Shown one piece after another: positions 34,325-44,903 of a DNA stretch of 64,000 nt (its first letter is position 1; each line of letters starts with the position of its first letter). Where the stretch lies: the NCBI GenBank assembly GCA_973895155.1, contig OZ316896.1, forward strand, positions 12,524,001-12,588,000. The letters are read 5' to 3'. This DNA is from Marsupella aquatica (taxonomy: Eukaryota > Marchantiophyta). Below the pieces are notes generated by a model, which saw only the letters and a program-made list of their open reading frames with translations, did no database searches and was not told where the DNA came from. The translations under genes and the position numbers were made by a program.

Positions 34325-34657
34325 TTGTTTTTTTGCCTTGAAAGCAGAAAGTGGGCCCATCCAACAAAGGATCATTTAGAACATGCAATTTTAGAGCATG
34401 CAATTTTATGTAGGGTAGCCACAAGGGGACAATAACTTGAGATCCCACACGGACCAGGCCAGGAGGGGGAGGGGGTTGAACCAGGACCCCAAAGTAGACC
34501 AGCCAGGGCTGAGGAGAAACCAGGATTCCCACCACGACGCCCCCACCCACACATATACACACATACCCTCCACACCCCTTGCGTGTAGAGGAAGGATTGA
34601 ACCTGGGACCTTTGGGTTCTAGGCTAAACCCCTGGCCAACTAACCACAGCCACTTGG
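34325..34657 (-). mobile_element. tRNA-derived SINE, copy 2, with target duplication and A-rich tail
   Basis: It is flanked by 13-bp direct repeats TTTATATTCTGTT (34312-34324 and 34658-34670). On the minus strand the 5' head has TGGTTAGTTGGCCAGGGG (A-box-like) and, about 40 nt on, CCAGGTTCAATCC (B box). The 3' end is A-rich (GGCAAAAAAACAA) next to the target duplication. This head, tail and duplication arrangement is what a LINE-mobilised SINE leaves. The body is shared with the 5653-5918 copy. Confidence 0.8.
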
Positions 34658-34958
34658 TTTATATTCTGTTGTTGATCATACATCATGAGTAAACATGGGG
34701 GTCAAGTGGAGAGAAGAGCTTATGCATGTTTAAAGTAGTGTGGTTGATGAGTTTTAGGTATATTCTTGGTAGAATTGAAAGATGTCCTGTGAATGACCCT
34801 CATGCCAAAGGGATGGGTTACACTTATGCTTATCACCAATCATCTTATCAATCAATCAATCACAATAATAAGGGGTCCCACCATAATTCCCCATGGTCGG
34901 TCTACACATTAGAAAAAAGAGGTGTAAGATGTATTGTAGTGTTGTGAACACCCTTGGA

Positions 34959-35892
34959 TGACTAAAAAGGATACCTATAGAGACTGGCTATAGCATTATT
35001 AGATGGGTGAATTTTACAAACATGTTAGTATTATATGTATTTCTGAAATACGCATGACCCCTGGGGATGCCCCCCCCCCCAACAAAGGCATGTAACAACT
35101 AACTCACTTTGGCCAATGTTGTTGGGAAGGGCGAGGGTGTAAAAGTGGGTGTAAAAGAGTGGGGATGCAAGATGGGGGATAACAGCTGTGGTGTTTATGG
35201 GTCAGGCATGGTTTCCCTGCAATATGTTGAGGGAGAACATACTACTTTCTCTCTCTGGACCCTTCTTTGCTGTTTTCCCTCCCTTGGAGCCTCAACCCCC
35301 CCCCCCGCCCCCCCTTTGCCTCTTCTCCCTCCAATATGACTAAAAAAGAGAAGCCAGGAAAAAAGGGAGGGGTGAAACAAAATTATTCCGTACTAGAGAA
35401 AACACAATTCCCCTCCTCCATGATAGCAAAAAGCCAAAAAATCTCTAATACCAATATCCTTCCCATGTAGTGGCTATATCCTAAGAAAGTGCTCACCCAA
35501 TACATGTATCTTGTACTGGAGTTTTCACCTATTATAAAAGCAAGAGGGAGAAGAGGCAAAGGAGGGGGGGGGGGGGGGGGGCGGGAAGGGAAACAGCAAA
35601 GAAAGGAGAGAAAAAGGAGTATGTTCTCCCTCAACATATTGCAGGGAAACCATGCCTGACCCATAAACGCCACGGCTGTATTCCCCCATCTTGCATCCCC
35701 ACTCTTTTACACCCACTTTTACCCCCTTGCCCTCCCCAACAACATTGGCCAAAGTGAATTGTTACGTGCCTTTGGGGGGGGGCATCCCGGGGGTCGTGTG
35801 TATTTAAGAAATACATATAATACGAACATGGTCATAAATTTCACCCATCTAATAATGCTATTAATAGCCAATATAGGTATCCTTTTTAGTCA
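34959..35892. repeat. Long inverted repeat, arms about 370 and 350 bp, loop about 210 bp
   Basis: The left arm 34959-35332 and the right arm 35545-35892 are inverted copies, starting at TGACTAAAAAGGATACCTAT. The arms include 'cattattagatgggtgaa', 'ggccaatgttgttggg', 'agagtggggatgcaagatgg' and 'ccctgcaatatgttgaggg'. The main differences are C/G homopolymer lengths (35071-35080 and 35564-35581 regions), one 25-bp gap, and scattered substitutions. Both arms are open for 60-90 codons, but the encoded frames have no similarity to known proteins. Transcription through it would give a long double-stranded RNA. Confidence 0.85.
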
Positions 35893-37077
35893 GTTTCCCT
35901 GTTTGTGCCTTGCCAAAAATGTTATACTTTCCCATTAATCTCTGAATCTAGCGAAGTGTGATCTTTCCAAGAAAGGAACTCCTCCTGACAGAAATGTTGA
36001 AGAGAACTGCCGATGTGTTGATTCATCAAGCACTTGCTTTGCCAATTGCTGCAAAAGCTTTGGTGAAAAGTTCACTCCAACCTGCCTTTCAAAATTGATT
36101 GAACTCATCCACTATAGAATGGTACAACCACGTAACCCAATCCTCTGCCTTCCTGCCTTTATCTTCTCTTGCCTCCTGCAACATCTTTCAAATGATTCCA
36201 TCTTGACAAACATTGATGGGTATGTTTGTCTCTTTGTTGATTTGCAACCAAATTGTTTGATTCTTCCACCAAATTGTAGCCTTCTTGAGATTTGCATTCT
36301 CATTACCTTGAAATACGGTTGTAAACTCCTTGACAGCCCTTGAACACAGTCCAACTTCTCCATTTGCCTTTCTCCCGCCTCTCTATCTTGCCTCATCCAC
36401 AAAACTACCTTCTTATGATCTTGCATGGTCATGACATACTGAAGAGCTCTTTTACAGTTAGTCTGCAGTGCTTCTATATGTGCATGCCACTGATTGATCT
36501 AGCGGAGGCGCTTCAGGTGATGAGTTTTCTGGAACATTTTTGACAAACTTTGTAGGTAGTGATGAAACTCCAGTCCTCCCTATATCCCTCACTCTAAGTC
36601 AAGATTGAGCAAATGTGTATATTAGAGGCAATGCACAATGGAAATCCATTGTGGAGAATGTTATGATTCAAAAACTTCAGAAAACACAAGAAATCTGGCA
36701 AGAATATTGTGAGATTGGTAAACGAGTTTTGCGAAGTGTTTAGGTTATGGGCAGGGCCGGTCAAAGGTGGAGAGTTGAGGGAACTTTAGGGTAGAGGTTT
36801 AGCAAAAAGTCTGACAAAGTTGTGGCGGGGAGTTTACTAGTGACATTTTTTACTAATCTATAGGAGACTAGCTTACTTACTATTTTTGGGGGGGATTCGT
36901 ATCCACACCCTTATAGTGCGTGTGAGACTATTGTCGCACAGAGACTAAATAAGTTATGATACTAATTACACTAAACATATATCTGGCTTATTTGGCTATC
37001 TGGTCCTTGTGGGGGTTTTGTTTTGTTTTCTCTTCTTTATTGGGATCGTGTCTCCACCTTTGGCACTTTGTGTTCTT
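35893..37077. other. Gene-free stretch
   Basis: A 106-codon minus-strand frame (36112-36432) is basic and Cys-containing, but I recognise no domain. No repeat boundary was found. Confidence 0.4.
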
Positions 37078-37290
37078 TACGGACCCCACTAGAGGTCCCT
37101 TCCAAAATTTGAGACTCCACAGCATGCCACATCATCATGACACGCTCCAAACAGGTATGGATTAGTTTACAAAATAAAATTACTTCACCGTTCGTGTTTG
37201 TGGCAGGATTTTGGTAAAATTGAGGACGCCATGCCGTAAACCTTGATGTAAAAATGTTTGAAAAATAACCATTTTATTTACCCTAGGTAA
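37078..37290. repeat. Dispersed GGACCCC repeat
   Basis: 'acggaccccactagaggtcc', 'ctccacagcatgccacatca', 'cgttcgtgtttgtggca' and 'gaggacgccatg' follow the same order as the left part of the insertion at 32012. It is probably a truncated member of the same element family. Confidence 0.6.
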
Positions 37291-37549
37291 CAGAGTGTTC
37301 AATTAGTAGGAGACCCACCTTCCATGTTTTTTACCCTGAGTAACCGCTGCCCACCCGCATTCTGAATTGTGTTTCAATTGAATAATAACTAACTCTCTCT
37401 TGGCAAGTTGATCTGATGACAAAGTAATCATGGCAATTTTGTCGATCTTCTGCTGCCACGAAGGAAGAAGTGGACATGATTCTATGTTGGATCACTCAGC
37501 ACTCCTTTCCATGGCGTCATCATTGCAGTTCCTAACTTGGTGATGCCTC

Positions 37550-37771
37550 TTGGTACTGTTAGATTGTCCAACGCATGAGGCACGAGCGAACGAAAGAGAA
37601 GCAAGCTTAGCAAGGTTCAGTAAGGACCTCGTCTACATGCAGATGGTGTTGAAGAGCCTGGACATGAAAGAAGAACATAGTTATAAGAAGTGTCAGCAGA
37701 TGATCAAGGGAGTCGATGCGGACGGTAATGGGAAGGTGGACTTTCAGGAGTTCAAGGGGTCCACGAACTAA
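37550..37771 (+). pseudogene. Calmodulin-like (EF-hand) gene fragment
   Basis: The frame encodes one complete EF-hand: CQQMIKGVDADGNGKVDFQE, with loop residues Asp1, Asp3, Asn5, Asp9 and Glu12 all suitable for calcium. Before it, LVYMQMVLKSLDMKEEHSY looks like the exit helix of a preceding EF-hand whose loop is lost. This matches the C-terminal part of plant calmodulin-like proteins. The N-terminal EF-hands are absent, the frame has no clear ATG and it stops soon after the last loop. It is most likely a truncated gene copy; a small expressed exon cannot be excluded. Confidence 0.65.
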
Positions 37772-39488
37772 TTGGCAGCTTGAGAGATGGTATTTGAGAA
37801 AAGCATTTTAGATTGTGTTTTTCAAACCTGTGTTTCTGTCCAGGCTTTCTTTTCACAAAAATTGTCACAAGAACTTTGACTAACCAATCCTACAAACTTA
37901 TTGCCCTTTCTGATTTTTCTCTTAGTTTGTAATTTTGGGTGCCTTATGTAGAAGAACTTACACTCTGGATTTGGGTCACTGCATTCATGAAACTTCTCCT
38001 TTACTTTCACAAGAATAGTAAAATAGAAAATATCTTAACCCTTTAAGTGTATAAAATCTCTGTCACAAGGGTATTATGTGCACCTCATCTCTCAAAACTC
38101 TACTTAATGCTCTTCATTAGTAGCTCTGTTTGTATTTTTCAGGGCATTGTTCTGGAGCATTGTGCCCCTGTCAAGATCTGGAGCATCTCTTTAGGAAGAT
38201 TCTTGTCAGATAATTTAGAGTTGGAGAAAGGTAAAACTGCTCAGGCCTTGAATTGTACTGAGGTCCTCTTTTTGGAGACTTATGGGCAATGATAGCCCTT
38301 GTTTTTAGGGGAATTCAAACCCATATTGATCTCCAAACAGGACTGTCTTGTATACCTGATTTATGACATTGCTGTATGGCCAATCCACCTTCCAGTATTT
38401 TCCCATACTAATTTTTTTGTCATGTATTTTTATTTCAATTTGTCATCACAAGGCACATCACTTGTATGAATTATATTTTAATCTATTTTGGCATCCCTCT
38501 AAATGTTTTTTATCTTGCTATATATACTAGAGCTCTCCCGAGAGCTCTCCTTTCCCACACTTACATTTAGTTTTCAATACAGTGCGTCCATCCCCTTTAT
38601 TAAATTTGATAGAATTTCTACCAATCTTATATATAAACTGCAAAGGGAAGCCAAGCTGAGGTCTAGGCTTCTAGAATGAAACCTCTAGACAGTGACTCTA
38701 GAATCCCACCATAATATATGTGCATAGAAAGAAATATGTTAATATATGTATGATTGTTTAAATGATGGACCTGGACATGATATTTTTTAAAATCATTTCC
38801 TTAACCTTCAATGAATAAAAAAATATTTTGTTTACATTTTTATTGTTCTCTCTTATTCACGTTTAAAGAATTAAAAGAAAAGTATTCGGGGCTAAGTCTA
38901 GTGAATGAGAGATGATCGTACTTACCAACATTCTAAAACTTCCTCCCCGACGGTGCAGTGGACTAGGCAACGGCAACGGGAGCGTGCACCGTCCATTGGT
39001 TGTGAACTTTCACATTGTTTCACCTCAAAGCAGACCGTCGAGCATTTCGTTGCACTTTGCATCCCCTCAACATTCAGCTCCACCAGGCGGACCACTCGAA
39101 AGCTCGAAGACCTCCAGGCGCGAACGGAACTTGACCCCACAGGTACTTAAGATTACTTGACCGTTTTGTCCCCAACTTGTCGAGATTAAGTAGTGGAACT
39201 GCTGCAGTCGTAATTTTTCGTCCTCCTGAGCATTGCGTGATCTGAAATTCTCATTTACTTCTAGCGGAAGTTACGGTCTCATAGCTGTTTGTGAGCCGGT
39301 GTGAAGGGAAAGGAGATTGAGCCAACAAGATCCGCATTGCTGTTGTTTTGCCATTATCTGAGGCCCTTCACTATCGCGGCTTTGTTGCTGTCCATGTGTG
39401 TAATTCATCTGCCCTGATCCCAGATTTTGGTCTTGGTCGAGCGCAGTATAACGTTTCGAAATTTTGTTGGAAGCAAAGTTTCTCAGCC

Positions 39489-42455
39489 ATGGGGGACAGC
39501 CAGTACTCCTTCTCGCTCACGACGTTCAGGTAGGTTTTTCCTCCCCGTTGTTTTCCACCTTGCAAAATCATGTGTACTTGCTTTGAGCCAGGTTTTGGAC
39601 CGATTAGGGTTCACTTTGGAATTTTCAGAGTAATAGCGGCCTGCTTCTTCCTTTTGGATTCATGAGGAGTTCTGCCGTGGTCCGATGACCTAATTTCGCA
39701 ACAGGTTGCAAACTTCACAGTTTGTCGTTCACCTCCAAAATTGTATAGCTGACAGGAGATTCCGTGTATTTATACGAAAGTGTGCTGACGTTCACGCTTG
39801 CTTTGTGGGTTTTTTCCGGGGGGAGCAGTCCATCGGGAAAGCTTGTGCAAATTGAATACGCGCTTATGGCTGTGGGAGCTGGGCAGACTTCTCTCGGGAT
39901 CAAAGGTACGAGCTGTTCCTTGGAGACCTTTCTCCAGTTACTAATTATATACTTTTGAACAGGGCTCTGACTTTTCTCTGATGTTTCAGCTACCAATGGA
40001 GTTGTGATTGCTACGGAGAAGAAGCTGCCTTCAATTCTTGTTGACGACAATTCGGTACGTTTAGCATCAGTTCTGCAAGACCCGCGGTAGTAGATCAGTA
40101 TTACATATAATGTACCTCGCAATGTTTTCGCAGAAGGCTTCTTGCCTCGTTGTGTCTAGGTTCCTGAGCTTATGATGTATCAGAAACGAAAATGCATCGC
40201 ATTAGTGATTAGCCTTCTCGACTGATAGGGGAGTAGATGCCCTTGAGAAACCGGCGTAGTTGTCCAGTAAAGTTCGCCTGATGGATACAAATAAACGTCC
40301 TGAAGTTTTCAATGGGCAGTGGAAGAATTTTATGCACCTCATCCGTGGGATGTTCTTGTTACGTGTGTAGGTGCACAAGATTCAGAAACTGACTCCTAAT
40401 ATCGGAGTCGTGCACAGGTCTGATGGGTACCCCTTCTCAATGTTTTTCGATAGTGGATTTTGGATTTCGTTTGGAGATATTATTCATTGATGCAATGTAC
40501 GAGGCATATAGCAGCATGGGGATTGCTTATTTCTCTTTTCATCTAGACTTAGATTTCCACACGCTAAGGCAAAGCAATGAGGGAGTTCGATCCCTCATGT
40601 GATGTCGGAAGCTTTGAATTGTTCGACAGGAACGCTTTTTGTCTTGAGTAGCAGTGTTGTGGGTTTTCAACAAGTTTGTCTTGTGCTAGTTTTGAACTGG
40701 AAAGGTATCTGCTTGGTTAGTGAAAGCTGGCTCACTATGTCAGAACTGCTACGCAGTCCTAAGGAATTGGAGCCAAAGATTTGTTGCATGAAAATTTTGG
40801 GACCCGGCTTAATTTTTTTAAGTTTATTGTACATTTTCTCTGAAGAAATTTGATGTTGGGTTGTTTACAGTGGGATGGGTCCCGACTCTAGAGTACTGAT
40901 CAGAAAGAGCCGCAAGCAAGCTCAACAATATCACCGTCTATATCAGGTTTTAATCTTGATATAGCCTTTTTAACATTTACACAAGAGACGTTCATGTGGT
41001 GGTTGTATTTTGGGATGTGAGAAGAGGAGACTACCGGGGCTACAGTCTTGATATCTCAGGTTCTTTAAAATGAGCTCATTCAAGAAGGGGAACATTTTTG
41101 GAGCTTTACTCGGGTGTGTATCCACTTTATGAGCAACTGTTGAGGCAAGTTTGGTCACTGGGTTCACATTGCAGGAGGTGATACCCTTGTCTCAGCTCGT
41201 GAGAGAAACAGCTGCTGTGATGCAGGAGTTTACTCAGTCTGGGTGAGTAGTGAACATTGTCAGTATCTCATGAGCTGGTGATGAAGTAGGCCTAGTCAAT
41301 TTAATCCTCAATATTCTGATTAGTGAACATCATTTCACGAAGATACAACATTTGGAATCCCGATGTGCCTGTCGCTGTGTTGAGTGAACTCTGACGAATT
41401 AGGGTTTATTTCTTGTTCAGATGGCTACTTTAGTGCAGCTTGCCATGTTCATTTCCCGGTCCTGTCCTGTGTATTATTTACCCGTCGTGTGCCATGTATT
41501 ACTCTAGCGAGGGTGTTTTGACATTGGTTCTAGAACTCAAGTTATATGTAAATGTGCTGCAGAGGAGTTCGACCTTTTGGAGTCTCACTACTAGTCGCTG
41601 GTTATGATGACAATGGTCCACAGTTGTATCAGGTATGTATGTTTAGACTGGCAATGATCATGTTATCAGTGTTCTCATTGTTTCTCAGGATTTCGATGGA
41701 TGCTTTGGCTATGACCTGGAGTTTTTGTTGTTGATCGATAAAATCAGATATCTGTTGCCAAAGAGAAGGGTTTTGCTTGAATGTCTATGTGATGAAGAGC
41801 TTTGTTTGGTTTGCAATGCAGGTAGATCCATCGGGTTCTTACTTTTCGTGGAAAGCCTCAGCCATCGGCAAAAATGTCTCAAATGCAAAGACATTTTTGG
41901 AAAAGAGGTATGTTTTTTGATGTCCGTGTTTCTAACCTCCTGAATGGTTGCCATTCTCTTGCCGTGGTAGCCAATTTGATGAGTTCATGTCCTCGTATGT
42001 GGATCAGATACACAGATGACATGGAGCTAGAAGATGCAGTCCACACTGCCATCCTTACTTTGAAAGAGGGGTACAGGGCACTCTCTTCTTTTGACATCTC
42101 CACTTTAACTTCTTGTCCATTCTTTAGCCTATCCTATCCCAGATAGCAAAGACTTTTTGCGGAGTGATATGATCTTTGACTAGATGTTCTCTTGCGATGG
42201 CAGGTTCGAAGGTCAAATATCTGGGAAGAATATTGAAATTGGAATTGTAGGGGCAGACCGCATATTCAGGTACGTCATGTTGTCCGACAAATTATCTTCT
42301 CTCCCCACTTTGGGTATAGATTAGCTTACTGGGCCCATGCCGTTTACTTGGTATCCTGAAGATACTTATACAGCAGGACTCTAACCAAGCTTGCTGTTTA
42401 TTGCAGAGTCCTTACACCGGCCGAGGTAGATGACTATCTGGCCGAGGTCGAATAA
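39489..42455 (+). CDS. PAB: 20S proteasome subunit alpha type-2
   Basis: Eleven coding exons: 39489-39529, 39829-39905, 39990-40054, 40371-40417, 40871-40946, 41175-41242, 41563-41632, 41822-41907, 42008-42070, 42204-42269 and 42407-42455. All have GT-AG borders and consistent phase. The product has 235 residues, exactly the usual length for plant PAB. It starts [20 protein letters not shown], the alpha-ring N-terminal signature that gates the 20S core. It continues with [54 protein letters not shown] and ends [11 protein letters not shown]. The subunit has no protease activity of its own; it forms the outer ring of the core particle in nucleus and cytosol. Residue His replaces the usual Tyr in VVHSGMGP. 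A possible polyadenylation signal AATAAA is at 42745-42750. Confidence 0.97.
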
Positions 42456-44880
42456 TTTAGTCTCCATTTCAGTCGAACTTCTCTGCTGGCTACTGCAGCT
42501 AGGCCTCCTTTCCGCGAAATGACTACAGCGCAGACTAGGTTCAATGCCGAAACGGAAGTTTTTTTCCTTATAACTGTTAGGAATGTGGTTTCAGAAGGTG
42601 TTCATACATCCGCCCATTTGAAGCAAGGCTTGACAAATTACCTTTCCGACCAATGATTAAAATGCTTTGAGAAACTGCAGCGTAGACGAAAGGAGTTGTC
42701 TATCTGCATCCCGGATGAGCGAAATACTTCAGAATTTGGAACTGAATAAAATGAGATTTAAAAAAAACCCTTTTTGCCGTATGCCCCTGCAAACCCTCTG
42801 GAACTGATGAACTTCAAGCTAAAATTTTCAAGGCATTTTGAGAACATGCCAAATAACCCTATTCTGAACGTTGGCAGTGTCAATTAGGTCAAGTGCCAGT
42901 GTCCCTCATCAGACTTTGGTTGCACCATTTATAGGAGATATGTCTTGAAATCATGGAAAAGGCTGACACAGTAGAGAAGGGGAAAACATCAAACGATGCA
43001 ATCCCCTGTTTTCACATCAACATCGTGGATCCCACCACAACACTTTCATTAGGATAACATTTGTATGTTACCCCTTTGTGCGAGAACAACAATTTCCACA
43101 ATCACAACACTTCAGTCCCACATTAATCTCAACTCCACAACACATTTACCAAAACTGCACTTGTATGCAACACAGATATGAACTGGTGTACTGTTAAATA
43201 AATCAGGGATGTTTGGCAATTACCTTGGGGAAGTTTTATTCAGGTTGGACTTTTGGGATTAATTCAGGGTTCTGTTGCCTCCATTGAACCAAAAATAGGT
43301 TTCAATTTAGCACTAGTTCAATTATATGCCAAATATTGGGTCATAGATACGTTACCAAGTCAAGTATTTCTGACTGGAGTTTCTGCAGAGACCCCTTCAT
43401 GAAAACTCACACAGCTGTATTACTTGTGACATCAGCATTCTGCTCAAAATTAAAAAGAAAAAGTAAAAATGAGGAATTTACTTGGCGGGTTCCCTCGTGA
43501 CAATAACCTGCTTGGTGAGACAAACTTTTGCACTACATTCTTGGTGGGTGCAAGGTGCTTGTGCAGTGCAGGATGGAAGCATACTGGGTACTCTCCCCAA
43601 ATAATGCTGCAAAAACAGATGTCAAAGGGCCCGAGAGGGAAACATTGCAAGATAAATGAATGTTTGGGCAAACCTCACATTTTTGCTGGGAGGGGCAGGA
43701 GAGGGCTTTGTTCCTTAGTTTGGGCCTCCCCCTCTTCTAACTCAGTTACACTACTAATTATAAGCACTGCCCATTGAGCACAAAAACCTTGCAACCCACC
43801 AAGAATGTTGCTCGTCAGCTGGCTCAGGCTTGCACTATTCTTGGTAGGGGTGAGGCGGTGGGTGTTAGGGCCTGTAATCAACTTCCTTTGCTCGACCCTC
43901 CTATGTAGTTCACCACAGAGCTTCACCAGGCTTTCCAGTTTGCCAACAGGTAGAATTTGGGTCCTTTTGTTTCAGGCTTGGTTGTGGTTGGCTGTTAAGT
44001 GCATCCCTCTGGCTCTTTGGTTATCTTCCCTTTGATTAAGGTGTGTCAAAGTTCTCCCCTAACCAAAGTGGTACTATTTTAATTTTTTTGTGGTGTATCA
44101 CTCTTATGGGGTACCTATTTTGGTAACCCATAGTGATTTTGTCATGACCATAAGAGAATTTTTTGTCCTGAGCTCTTACAGAGTTACAACTTTGATTTGA
44201 CACACCCTATTGGCTGTTTTGCCGTAGGGATCATGCATCCTATTTTGGTTATCCCCTTGATTGGCTCTTTTGCCCCAGGGATGATGTATCCTGGTTGGGG
44301 CCTTTTGTTTTTTTTTGGCTGTTTGAAATATAATATAACCACACCATAGAAAGGTGAACGTGGCAGATAGCAGTTCGCGTCTTGTTGGCAGGCAGGGTGT
44401 GTTGTTGTGTTGTCCTGGGCCTCTTGTACCCTGGATGTGGGAGATTTGCAAGCTGCTGGACTGTGCGCTACTGTAGAGAGTTTCGATTCTTTGAACGACC
44501 TCGATCTCCAGTGGGTAACCTGGATCTTGTTGCCAAGGCTCTGTCTCGGTATATAGTTCAGTCTGAGGAAATGATCCATTGTGTACTGTAACTGTAAGTG
44601 CCTGCCACACCCAATTCATTGTTCATCTCCGGACCTCTTGTTCTTTGCAGCAGAGCGGTTTGAATTTACTGTGGTGTCGAATTTGAGGCTAGAAATCAAG
44701 AGACGGAAAATTCTAAATTCTTGGGGTTGTTGAGGAAGTGAAGAAGGGAGGAGGGCCAGCCATTGATTCTGGGTCTTCCGCAAATTCGTTCACTTTGCTT
44801 GTGTTACTGGGCTGGGCATATGGGTCTCCACCACCCACATCACTAATTACTCATTGTAGTCCGTAGGACGGCGAAGCTCA
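42456..44880. other. Intergenic region with a short inverted repeat
   Basis: After about 290 bp of probable PAB 3' untranslated sequence no gene is visible. 'cattcttggtgggtgcaagg' at about 43538 and its inverted, slightly changed form at 43788-43808 make a foldback of about 290 bp. At 44205-44310 two diverged direct repeats ('attggctgttttgccgtagg' / 'attggctcttttgccccagg') are present. The part nearest 44880 is the likely promoter of the next gene. Confidence 0.45.
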
Positions 44881-44903
44881 CGCTTCGGAAGTGGAGGCAG
44901 TAA

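Noticed and set aside
36112-36432. 106-codon minus-strand frame
   Set aside because: No recognisable domain, no partner exons, and no conserved splice or start signals.
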